From positions 682,001 to 746,000 of the forward strand of contig JALIRH010000095.1 in NCBI GenBank assembly GCA_023055505.1: a stretch of DNA of 64,000 nucleotides, written 5' to 3'. Positions 54,601-64,000 of this stretch are shown here, piece by piece. How positions within the stretch are numbered: the first letter of the stretch is position 1; the number at the start of each line of letters is the position of its first letter. This DNA is from Callipepla californica brunnescens (taxonomy: Eukaryota; Chordata; Aves; Galliformes; Odontophoridae). The translations under genes and the position numbers were made by a program. The notes under the pieces are model-generated. The model ran no database searches. It worked only from the letters and a program-made list of their open reading frames with translations, and had not been told where the DNA came from.

Positions 54601-57492
54601 TAAGGGTTAGGGTAGGGGTAGGGGTAAGGGTAGGGGTATGGGTAGGGTTAAGGTAAGGGTAGGGTTAGGGTTAGGTTTGGATTAGAGGTTACGGTAAGGG
54701 TTAGGGTTAGGGGTTAGGGTCAGTGTCAGGGTTAGGGTTAGGGTAGGGTTAGTGTTAGGGTAAGGTTTAGGGTTAGGGTTATGGTAAGCGTTAGGGTTAG
54801 AGTTAGGGTAGGGTTAGGGTAGGGTTAGGGTTAGGGTAGGGTTTGGGTTAGTGGTTAGGGTTAAGGTTAGGGGTTAGGGCTGGGGTAGGTTTAGGGCTAG
54901 GGTAGGGTTGGGTTTAGGGTTAGGGTGGGGTAAGGGTTAGGGGCAGGATAAGGGCTTAGGGGTTGGGGTTACGGGTTAGGATTAGGGTAGGGTAAGGGTA
55001 AGGGTTAGGGTAGGGTAAGGGTTAGGGTTTACGGTAGGGTTAGGGTTAGTGTTAGGGTAGGGTTATGGTTAAGTAAGGGTTAGGGTTAGGGTAAAGGTTA
55101 GGGTAGGGTTAGGGTTAGGTTTAAGGGGTAGGGTTAGGGTTAGATAATGGTTATGGTAAATATTAGGGTCAGGGTTACGGGTAGGGTGTGAGTCAGGGTT
55201 AGGGTTTTAGGGTTAGGGTAGGGTTAGGGTTAGGTTTTGGGTCGATCAATAGGGTTAGGGTTAGATTAGGGTAGGGTTAGGATAGGGTTAGGGCAGGGTT
55301 TGTGTTAGGGTTAGGGTGTAGGGTTAGGGTTAGGGTAGGGTTAGGGTTAGGGGTTAAGGTTAGGGGTTAGTGTTAGGGTAGGGTAGGGGTAGGGTTAGGG
55401 TAGGGTAATGGTTAGGGGTTAGGATTAGGGTTAAGGTGTTAGGAGTTAGGGTTAGGGTAGGGTTAGGGTTAGGGTTAGGGTTAGGGTTAGAATAGGGTAA
55501 GGGTTAGGGGTAGGGTTACGGGTAGGGTTAGGGTAAAGTTAGGGTTAGGGTTCCGGTTACGGTTAGGGTCCATCAATAGGGTTAGGGTTTAGGGTTAGGG
55601 GTTAGGGTTAGGTGTATGGGTAGGGGTAGGGTTAGGGTTAGGGTTAGGTTGGATTAGGGTTAGGGTTAGGGTTGGGTAAGGGTTAGGGGTAGGATTACGG
55701 GTAGGGTTAGTGTTATGGTTAGGGTCCATCAATAGGGTTAGGCAAGGTTTAGGGTTAGGGTTAGGTGTTAGGGTAAGGGGTTAGGGTTAGTGTAGGGTTA
55801 GGGTCCATCAATAGGGTTATGGTAGGGTTAGGGTTATGGATAGGGTTAGAGTTAGGGTAGGGTTAGAGTTAGGGTTAGGGTAGGGTTAGGGTAAGGGTAG
55901 AGTTAGGGTAGGTTTATGGTAAGGGTAGGGTAGTGTTAGGGTAGGGTATGGGTTAGGGGTTAGGGTTAAGGTTAGGGGTTAGGGCTCGGGTAGGGTTAGG
56001 GGTTAGTGTTAGGGTTAGGGGCAGGGTTAGGGTTAGGGTAGGGTTGGGGTTAGGGTTAGGGTAGGGTTGGGGTTAGGGACAGGGTTAGGGTTTGGGCTTA
56101 CGGGTTGGGGATAGGGGTTAGGGTCACGGTTAGGGTAGGGTTAGGTTAGGTTTAGGGTTAGTGTTAGGGTTATGGTTAGGTAAGGGTTAGGGGTTAGGGT
56201 AAATGTTAGGGTAGGGTTAGGGTTGGGTTAGGGTTAGTGTTAGGGTTAGGGTTATGGCTTAGGGGTAGGTAAGGGTTAGGGTAGAGTTAGGGTCAGGGTC
56301 AGGGTTAAGGGTAGGGTTTGAGTCAGGGTCAGGGTCAGGGTTAGGGTTAGCACAGGGTTAGGGTAGGGTTAGGTGTTAGGGTAGGGTTAGGGTTAGTGTT
56401 AGAGTTATGGTTAGGTAGGGGTTAGGGTAAGGGTTAGGGGTTAGGGTAAATGTTAGGGTAGGTTTAGGGTTAAGGATTAGGGTAGAGTTAGGGTTAGGTA
56501 AGGGTTAGGGTATGGTTAGGGTCAGGGTTAAGGGTAGGGTTAGGGTTAGGGTAGAATTAGGGTTAGATTTGAGGGTTAGTGTAGGGTTAGGGTAGGGTTA
56601 GGGGTTAGGGTCAGTATTAGGGTTAGGGGTTAGGGTTAGGGATAGGGTAAGAGTTAGGGTAGGGTTAGGGTAGGGTTAGAGTTAGGGTAGGGTTAGTGTT
56701 AGGGTTAGGGTACGTTTAGGGTTTGGGTAAGGGTTAGGGTGAGGGTTGGTGTTAGGGTAGGATTAGGGTTAGGTTCAGGGTTAGGGTAGTGTTAGGGTTT
56801 AGGGTTAGGGTTAGGGTATGGTTAGGGGTTAGGGTTGGGGTAAGGGTTAGGTTAGGGTTAGGGTTAGGGGGTTAGGGTTAGGGGATTAGTGTTAGGGTTA
56901 GGGGTTAGGGTTAGGGTGAGGGTTGGTGTTAGGGTAGGATTAGGGTTAGGTTCAGGGTTAGGGTAGTGTTAGGGTTCAGGGTTAGGGTTGTGGTAAGGTT
57001 TAGGGGATTAGTGTTAGGGGTTAGGGTAGGGTTAGGGTTAGGATTGGGATTAGGTTTAGGTTAGGGTTATGGTTAGGGTTAGGATAGGGTTAATGTAGGG
57101 TTAGGGTTAGTGATAGAGTAAGACTTAGGGTTAGGGTTATGGTAAGAGTTAGGGATTGGGATACGGTTAGATTTAGGGTTAAGAATAGGGTTCGGGTTTG
57201 ATTAGGGTTAGGGTTAGTGTTAGGAATCAATTTGGAGGAAGGAAAAGGTTTAGGAATTGGTTCATTGTTAGGGTTAGTCTTCAAGTTAGTAATAGAGTAA
57301 GGGTTAGTGTTCGGGTTAGGAATAGGGTTCTGAATAGGGCGAGGTTTGGGAATAGGATGAAGTTTAGGGTTAGGGTTCGGGTCAGATTTAGCACTATGTT
57401 TCAGGTTCCTTTTAGGTTTAGTGATAAGGATTAGGGGTACGTTTAGGTATTGTACAATGCTAAGTGTTAGCTTCTGGGTGGGGGTTGGGGTT
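48158..57492 (+). repeat. Degenerate telomere-like TTAGGG array, unit 2
   Basis: Counterpart of 6,334-17,030 but about 1.36 kb shorter, through several internal deletions and rearrangements of repeats. The GGGTCCATCAATAGGG motif recurs here as well (for example near 48,549, 48,629, 51,188, 55,566). No gene. Confidence 0.94.
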
Positions 57493-58066
57493 TGTCATGG
57501 TTTTATGATTTTTTGGTACTGGTATTCCACATCATAACATCATGTATTGCATTAGGAGTTGAAGAGCTAATACTCCAGCTCCATAGATCATTGATAATTC
57601 CAGGTATACCTGTCTGAGAAGAGAAGAAGCACTACATTCCCCAGAGGACTTTGCGATGCTTTGTATTTTTACGTGTTTTCCGCTCAGAGGGAACAGATAA
57701 AAACCCTCAGCGGTCACGGGACACTCTCTTTCCTTCGGGATCGACTCAGCAGTGGGTGCTCACTGCCGTATCGCCTTCAGCGTTAGCGTAAGGCCTTCGG
57801 TTTATCGGACACTCTCTCTTGCTCATTTTGTTTGATTCATTAGCCTCAATTCCAATTACATTGTATTATATTGTGTTATTTTGCTTTCTAATATCTTATT
57901 TAGTAAATTAGCTTTCCTCCTCAGATCGTTGCCGCTGTTTTGTTTCTAGGCCCATCTCCCTTTTCCCTTTTCCCTTTTTCCTTGCCCTTTCCTGGGGCGT
58001 GGGTCCGTGGGTCCCCGCAGCAATCGTCACGGAACCGGGCCGATCCAGCCCGGTAAACCGTTGACA
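57493..58066 (+). mobile_element. 574-bp solo LTR, unit 2 copy
   Basis: Same ends and GGGTT flanks (57,488-57,492 and 58,067-58,071) as the LTR at 17,031, with a few substitutions. Confidence 0.88.
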
Positions 58067-59266
58067 GGGTTAGATTAAGGGTGAGGGTTAGGATTAGGAC
58101 TAGATTTAGGATTAGGTTTAGGAATAGGTTTTCTTTGATTGTTAGAGTGAGAGAAAGGTTAGGCCTTGGGTTTGTTTTTGGAATAGTTTTGGGTTTCAGA
58201 ATAGGAATTGGGTTAGTATTTGGAATCTGTTTTGGTTTAGTATTAGTGTTAGGGTCAGGGTTAGAAGTTAGGTGATGGCTGTGGTAATCTAATGCTTTGT
58301 GTTAGGCTTAGGGTTGGGCTTAAATTTGGGGTTGGTTTTAAGGTCCCATTTAGATTTCAGGTAGAATTGGAGTTAAATTAAGGTAACGGTTAGGATTAGA
58401 TTTAGGGTTCTGATAAGGGTTAGGTTAGGGTTAGGGTTTGGTTCCAAGTTGTTTTTAGGGTTAGGGTTAACGTTAGGTTTCAGGATAGGGTTAGGAATAT
58501 AGCTAGGTGTTAGGTAAGGTTTAATCCTAGGGTTTCAGTTCGGGTTAGGTGAAGCATTAGTTTTACAGTTAGAAGACATGTTAGGGTTAGGGTTAGGTTT
58601 TGGTGTAGATTTAGGTTTAGGGTAAGGGTTAGGGATGTAGATGAAGGTTTAGTGGAAGGGGTAGGGTTCTCTTTAGTTTTAGGACCCACAGCACAGAACC
58701 CGGCCCCAAAAGGGCATGAACGGACCCCATAACCCAGCCCTATAATGTCGATATCTGACCCCAAAACTCAGCGCCAAAATCCTGCAATTCCACCCCAAAA
58801 TCTCCATTATCAGCCCCAGAATCCGATTATTTCCCCCAAATGTCAGCCCCAAATCCCATTAGTTCCCCCCTGACCCCACAATTTTCCCCCGACCCCATAA
58901 TTCCCCCCCATGACCCTATAATTTCCCCCCCAACCCCATCAATTCCCCCCTGTGACCCCATTACTTCACCTCCTGACCCTGTTACTTCCCCTATTCCCCC
59001 CGACCCTATAATTGCCCTAGAACAGCCGCAGGACGATTCCTCGGTGCTGTTTGAGGTCACATCAGCCCAACTCCATTACTTTCCCCGCGTCCCCATAATT
59101 CACCTGTTCCCCCCGTGACCCCATTAATTTCCCCTCTGACCCTATTAGTTCCCCTGTTCCCCCTCCAACCCTTTAAATTCCCCCTGACCCCATAATTCCC
59201 CCTGACCCCATTGCTTTCCTCCCGACCCCATAAATTCCCCCTGACCCCATAATTGCTCTATAACAG
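58067..59266. repeat. Diverged TTAGGG segment and 18-bp C-rich minisatellite, unit 2
   Basis: Counterpart of 17,605-18,823. The telomere-like part runs to about 58,686 and lacks the short AATATAGCTAGG duplication of unit 1. The CCCCATAATTCCCCCTGA array follows, again with the stray exon fragment near 59,027-59,056. Confidence 0.87.
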
Positions 59267-59524
59267 CCGCAGGATGATTCCTCGGTGCTGTTTGAGGACA
59301 CGTTGTACGCTGACGGATATTCATCGCCACTCAACGTCGCACAGCGCTACGTTGTGGCCTGCAGGGACACCAAGAAGAAGCGACCCCGTGTGGCCGTTTT
59401 GGGGCCGTTCCAGGATTTGGGTTTTTTGGGGTCATTAGGGCCGATTTACGGTCACTTTGGGGTCACTCTGGAGCACTTTGGGGTGCAGTGCTGCATCGTG
59501 GCCTGCAGAGACACCAAGAAGTGA
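59267..59524 (+). CDS. SGF29: SGF29 terminal exon, unit 2 copy
   Basis: Identical in design to 18,824-19,081: acceptor TATAACAG, PQDDSSVLFEDT and YADGYSSPLNVAQ signature, CGA (59,381-59,383) in place of the expected stop, and a second tail IVACRDTKK with a TGA at 59,522-59,524. It lies 22.3 kb downstream of the SGF29 first exon at 36,916 on the same strand. That is the right order for a gene, but none of the intervening exons is visible in the satellite DNA between. Confidence 0.82.
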   Translation, partial: PQDDSSVLFEDTLYADGYSSPLNVAQRYVVACRDTKKKRPRVAVLGPFQDLGFLGSLGPIYGHFGVTLEHFGVQCCIVACRDTKK

Positions 59525-59662
59525 CCCCATAGGGGATTTGATATGGTCCTTATGGGGTCGTTATAGGGTTTTGGGGTCACTTTGGGGTCATTTTGGGGCC
59601 CTTTGGGGCGCAGCGCTTCCAAGAAGTGTTGGAAGTAATCTGGGATATTTGGGGTCATTTTG

Positions 59663-59970
59663 CGTCACATCGGGGTCACTTCGGGTCATTGCACGTTGGG
59701 GCGTGGCTCGAATGCGAGGCTTAACGTTGGCCATGCCCACTCGCTTCCCACTGGCTTCCGGTTTCCCACTTCCAGGCGTGCTTCCGCCTCCTTACCCACA
59801 ATGTCCCGCTCGCTGCCGGAAATCCGCGCTCCCAGAAGTTTCAGTCATTTCCGGTCATCGTGCCTCGTTCCAGTGGCACTGTTCCGCCTCGCTACCCCAC
59901 ACCCCGCCCTTTCCGCTGCCGATCTGTGCTGTGATTGGCCGAGCTGTGCCGTGGGGCCGGAAGCGGCCGC
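59663..59970 (+). promoter_or_regulatory. CpG-island promoter of the unidentified gene, unit 2
   Basis: Counterpart of 19,220-19,527 with the inverted CCAAT box, GC box and ETS-like sites retained. One visible difference is CAATGTCCCG for CAATGCCCCG. Confidence 0.62.
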
Positions 59971-60003
59971 ATGGTGGAAGCGGAGCTGGAAGCAGAGCAC
60001 GTG
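59971..60003 (+). CDS. Candidate first coding exon, unidentified gene, unit 2
   Basis: Same MVEAELEAEHV frame and GTCAGT donor as at 19,528, unchanged between units although the neighbouring satellite has diverged. That is mildly supportive of a real exon, but the copies are too young for it to be strong evidence. Confidence 0.45.
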
Positions 60004-60007
60004 GTCA

Positions 60008-60838
60008 GTGGCAGGGCGGGAGGGGCGGTTATGGGGCCGGGGTCAGGTTATGGGGTTATGGGGCAGGGATTTGGGGCTGGGGTCGTGGGTGTGGGGTCCA
60101 GGCTTGGGGCAGAGCTGTGGGGCAGAGTTGTGGGTTCAGGTGCACTGATTGGGGCAGGGCTGTTGGATGCGGGGCTGAGCTGTGGGGTGGATCTGTGGGG
60201 CAGAGCTGTGGCGGTTGGGGGGCGGAGGTGTGGTGCAGGTATGAGCAGATGTGGGGCTCAGATGCGGGGCTGAGCTGCGGGATGTGAGGCTGATCCATGG
60301 GGCAGAGCTGTGGAATGTGGGGCTGATCTGTGGGGCAGGTAGGTATGTGGGGCAGAGCTGTGGGATGTGGGGCAGGTATGTGCAGATTGGGGTTGAGCCG
60401 TGGGGCTGAGGTGTGGGATATGGGGCAGCACTATGGGGCTGAGTTGTGGGGTTGAGCCGTGGGGCAGAGCTGTGGGATGTGGGGCAGATCTGTGGGTCCA
60501 GGTGTGGGGTTTGGGGCAGATGTGTGGGGCAGAGCCACAGGGCTGAGCTCTGGGGCCAGGTGTGGGGTGAGGGGCTGAGCTGTGGTGCAGAGCTGAGGGA
60601 TGTGGGGCTGAGCTGTGGGTCCAGGTGTGGGGTTTGGGGCAGATGTGTGGGGCAGAGCCACAGGGCTGAGCTCTGGGGCCAGGTGTGGGATGAGGGGCTG
60701 AGCTGTGGGATGTGGGGCTGAGCTGTGTGGCCAGGGGATGAGGGGCAGAGATGTGGGGCAAATGTGTGGGATGTGGGGCAGCGCTGTGGGGCTGAGCTGT
60801 GGTGTGGATGTTTGGGGTGAAGGTGTGGGGCAGAGTTC
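60008..60838. repeat. Inverted 11-bp minisatellite GAGCTGTGGGG, unit 2
   Basis: Counterpart of 19,565-20,395 with scattered substitutions (for example GGGCAGGGCTGTTGG for GGGCAGAGCTGTGGG near 60,155). Long frames are repeat artefacts. Confidence 0.9.
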
Positions 60839-60848
60839 TGCCCCACAG

Positions 60849-60903
60849 AGGTGCTCCCGCAGGAGGTGGAGGAGATGCAGCGGCGGCATTCTGAGGGGAA
60901 TAG
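60849..60903 (+). CDS. Candidate second exon, unidentified gene, unit 2
   Basis: Same acceptor and donor as at 20,406. It reads VLPQEVEEMQRRHSEGNR; the R in place of unit 1 W (cgg against tgg) gives a more helix-compatible, probably ancestral, form. Confidence 0.45.
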
Positions 60904-62351
60904 GTCAGTGCCCCATTGCTGCCCCACAGCTGCCCCATAGCCACCCCATTGAGATCCACTGAGATCAGTGGAGACCCCATTGAGATCCGTAGGGACCCCA
61001 TGGAGATCCATGGTGACCCATGGCTGCCCCGTAGCTGCCCCACATCCGCCCCATAGCTGGGCGTGGCTTCGCTCTGGGCACACCGCCTTCTGCGGGACCC
61101 ACAGCGACCCACACTGACCCACAGTGACCCACACTGACCCATAGAGACCCACAGCGACCCATAGAGACTCACAGCGACCCATAGCGGGACCCACAGCGAC
61201 CCAACCGACCCACAGCAACCTATAGGGGGAACCACAGCAACCCACAGAGACCGATAGCTCACACAGCGACCCACAGTGACCCACAGCGGGACCCACAGCG
61301 ACCCATAGAGACCCACAGCGACCCATAGAAACACATAGAGACTCATAGTTACCCACAGCGACTTATAGAGACCCACAGCGACTCACTGAGACCCACAGTG
61401 ACCTATAGCTGGACCCACAGACACCCACAGCAACCCAAAGTGACCCAAAGCTTGACCCATAGCGACCCATGCCAGGAACCACAGCGATCCATTGGGACCC
61501 ATAGCGATCCACAGCGACCCATGGAAAACCACAGGGAGCAAGAGGGAGCCACAGAGACACAGCGACATCACGTGAGAGCGCCGCCTGGTGTCGTGGAGGG
61601 GGAACTGCAGCTCCTTAGGAATCTCCTGGGGCACATAGAGACCAACAGCGCCTCATAGCAGGACCCACACTGACCCACAGCGAACCATATTGGGACCCAC
61701 AGCGACCCGTAACAGACCACATTGACCCATTGCGACGCACTGCAACCCATAGCGACTCATAGAGGCACAGCGACACACAGCCATCCACAGCAACCCATAG
61801 CGACCCAGCCGACCCACAGCAACCTGTAGGGGGGCCCACAGCGACTCACAGCAACCCACAGAGACCGATTACAACCAATAGTGACCGATAGCGACCCACC
61901 GCGACACACAGCGACCCACACCGACCCATAGCAACCCACAGTGACCCACAGAGACCCACTGAGACCCATAGAGACCCAAAGCGACCCACAGCGACCCATA
62001 GCAGGACCTAGAGTGACCCATAGCGTCCCGAAGAGACCCGTAGCGACTCACTGCGACCCACAATGACCCATAGCTGGACCCACAGACACCCACAGCATGA
62101 CCCACAGCGACCCATTGCAACCCTTAGCAACATGTAGAGACTTATAGCGATCCACATCGACCCATAGCGACCCATGGATACACATAGCAAGACCCACAGT
62201 GACCCATAGCGTCCCATAGAGACCCGCAGCAAAACGTAGCAGCCCACGGAGATCGATAGCGACGCATAGTGACCCACAGCGACCCATAGCGCCCAATAGG
62301 AAACCACTGATAGCAATAAGGAGCCCTAGAGACCCAGCGACATTACGTGAG

Positions 62352-62367
62352 AGCGCCCCCTGGTGGC
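62352..62367 (-). promoter_or_regulatory. CTCF-like site, unit 2
   Basis: AGCGCCCCCTGGTGGC, identical to the site at 21,920 and in the equivalent module of the satellite. Confidence 0.6.
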
Positions 62368-62598
62368 GTGGAGGGGAACTGCAGCCCCTTAGGGATCCAT
62401 TGGGAACCTTAGAGACCCACAGAGACCCATAGCAGGACCCACAGCAAACCAAAGCGATCCATAGCAACCCATAGCGATCCACAGTGACCCACAGTAACCC
62501 ACAGCGAAGCATATTGGGACCCATAGCGACACATAGCGCCCAATAGGAAAACACAGAGAGCAATAGGAAGCCGTAGAGACACAGCGACATCATGTGAG

Positions 62599-62614
62599 AG
62601 CTCCCTCTGGTGGC
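62599..62614 (-). promoter_or_regulatory. Second CTCF-like site, only in unit 2
   Basis: AGCTCCCTCTGGTGGC in the extra module of unit 2. The CCCTCTGGTGGC core is a common natural variant of the CTCF motif. It has no counterpart in unit 1 because the surrounding 353 bp are missing there. Confidence 0.5.
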
Positions 62615-63059
62615 GTGAAGGGGAACTGCAGCCCCTTAGGGATCTCCTGGGGCACGTAGAGACCCATAGCAGGACCCACACCGACCCACAGCGAACCCTA
62701 TTGGGACCCATAGCGTGACCCACAGCGACCCACAGCAACCCATAGAGACTCATAGCAAACCACAGCAACCCACAGTGACCCATAGCGAGACCCACAGCGA
62801 CCCACAGTGACCCACAGCTTGACCCAAAGCAACCCATGCCGGGACCCACAGCGACCCATAGAAAACCTCAGAGAGCAATAGGAAGGCACAGAGACATCAC
62901 ATGAGAGCGCCCCCTCCCCTGGTGGCGTGGAGGGGAACTGCAGCCCCTTAGGGATCTCCTGGGGCATATAGAGACCCACAGCGACCCATAGCAGGACCCA
63001 CAGTGACCCACAGCAAACCATATTGGGACCCATAGCGGGACCCAGAGAGACCCACAGAC

Positions 63060-63422
63060 TGTTACAATGAAGGGTCGGGAACCCAGCTTGATGCTAGCTA
63101 ATGTTCCATTTATTAAGCAACAACTCAAAGCTTAGATAGACAGAGAAGCAGTGTGTGTTAGGATCTAACTGGGGGAAGCTACAAGGATCTAATTGAGGGA
63201 ATTTACACTCCTCAGTGTTAACAGGTCAAGAATATAAAACACTCCTAGTCATCTAAACAAACAGTTTCTTATTGCTATCCATTACTGTCTTCTATTTCTT
63301 TTCACTCCTTAGACATGGTTGTCTCAAGCTTATCAGCTTATCTTTACACAGCCTACGTCCAAGGTTTATGGCCTGATTCCTGCTTAGCTAACAGTTCCGT
63401 CTGACTCCCACTTTTGCCATCA
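63060..63422 (-). mobile_element. 3' LTR of the provirus, unit 2 copy
   Basis: Same 363-bp LTR as at 22,275, preceded on the minus strand by the same polypurine tract (63,423-63,440). No difference was noticed by eye. Confidence 0.82.
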
Positions 63423-63472
63423 CCCACTTCTCCCCCTTTCTGTTATGAATATTTTCTTTGTAGCATTGTCAA

Positions 63473-64000
63473 TCATCTTTTTGCGCACATTGTAAAATGC
63501 AAGGAAGTAACAGCAAAAGCGTTACAACGATCATCGCAATGTAGCACATCATTTTTAAGATACTGTGGAGCCATCCGGTGAGACCCCCATCCCGAGAATA
63601 ATTTGTCCAACCAGTCCCAATCCCTCTGTTCCTGCAGTTTCTTCACTCCATCCCGTATGGTCTTGATACTTGCTTGAATTGAAACGGAATGTTCTGACAG
63701 GTTCATGCAGCACATTCCTTCGAAATCCTCCCAGCCATGGCCTTGCGCCAGAAGTAGGAAATCAGTAGCAGCGCAATTTTGTGGCGCAGCATGTCTGACA
63801 CTGTCCGCATCAAGTAAAAGACCTGTTAAAGCTAAACTAGTGGCATTTCCTTGTTTTGCTAAGCAAGAACCCAGTTTGTTCAGTGTTGCCAAAGCTTTAG
63901 CAACAGCAACCTGCGGTGTGAAAAAGGAAACGACTCCTATGGTCTCCCTGTTCCAAAACTTCATGTTATCATCACAATCTGATCTGAAGGTGTGGGTCAT
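63473..64000 (-). pseudogene. env: Endogenous env, unit 2 copy, cut by window end
   Basis: The transmembrane-subunit part of the same damaged env as at 22,688-23,815, with the Trp in place of the first CX6CC cysteine and the same loss of frame before the membrane anchor. The remaining env and pol lie beyond the window. Confidence 0.85.

Larger units (their letters stand above)
60908..63059. repeat. 10-bp minisatellite GACCCACAGC/GACCCATAGC, unit 2
   Basis: Counterpart of 20,465-22,274, longer by about 353 bp (roughly 62,443-62,795 has no match in unit 1). Four ~65-bp modules instead of three: near 61,561, 62,339, 62,584 and 62,890. Borders the retroviral LTR at 63,060. Confidence 0.93.
41905..64000. 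repeat. Segmental duplication, unit 2 (truncated by window end)
   Basis: Near-identical second copy of 1-23,215. Differences are mostly in array length: the telomere-like block is about 1.36 kb shorter than in unit 1 (48,158-57,492 against 6,334-17,030), and the GACCCACAGC satellite is about 353 bp longer. Scattered point differences include 60,881 (c, where unit 1 has t in the candidate exon). It ends inside the retroviral env at position 64,000. Confidence 0.93.

Overview
The window looks like a subtelomere-like, satellite-saturated block of a bird chromosome, most likely a galliform (chicken-like) microchromosome. The basis is: long TTAGGG-type arrays; GC-rich 10-11 bp minisatellites; an endogenous retrovirus whose env and pol resemble avian alpharetroviruses; solo LTRs with 5-bp target duplications; and vertebrate-type CpG-island first exons. 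Nothing looks bacterial. Species identity is inference.

Large-scale layout: the window is one complete unit and about half of a second unit of a ~41.9-kb tandem segmental duplication. Positions 1-23,215 reappear at 41,905-64,000 nearly base for base. The order in unit 1 is: an 11-bp CCCCATAGCTG minisatellite (1-595); a 10-bp ACATTCTGAC/ACATTGTGAC minisatellite (612-6,333) containing a 333-bp and a 923-bp solo LTR-like insertion; a degenerate TTAGGG array (6,334-17,030); a 574-bp solo LTR (17,031-17,604); more TTAGGG-like DNA to 18,243; an 18-bp CCCCATAATTCCCCCTGA minisatellite with the terminal exon of SGF29 (18,824-19,081); a CpG promoter with two candidate exons of an unrecognised gene (19,220-20,460) around an inverted 11-bp satellite; a 10-bp GACCCACAGC/GACCCATAGC satellite with embedded CTCF-like modules (20,465-22,274); a broken minus-strand alpharetrovirus-like provirus (22,275-26,640); CCCTAA-oriented then TTAGGG-oriented telomere-like DNA, itself tandemly duplicated with a 5.28-kb offset (26,454-35,226); more 11-bp satellite; a second CpG island with the first coding exon of SGF29 (36,916-36,991); and 11-bp satellite up to the start of unit 2.

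The only host genes I can support are the two ends of SGF29 (the SAGA/ATAC tandem-Tudor subunit) and a small unidentified CpG-promoter gene. In the tandem arrangement the SGF29 first exon (36.9 kb) lies upstream of a terminal exon (59.3 kb) on the same strand, but I see none of the middle exons in the 22 kb of satellite between them. The terminal exon has lost its stop and reads through minisatellite DNA into a second, duplicated C-terminus that does have a stop. The first exon has a one-base surplus in a G tract. Whether these are decayed relics, a gene with satellite-filled introns, or assembly artefacts cannot be settled from this sequence alone.

Most long open frames in the window come from 10-, 11- or 6-bp periodic repeats that lack stops, and are not genes.
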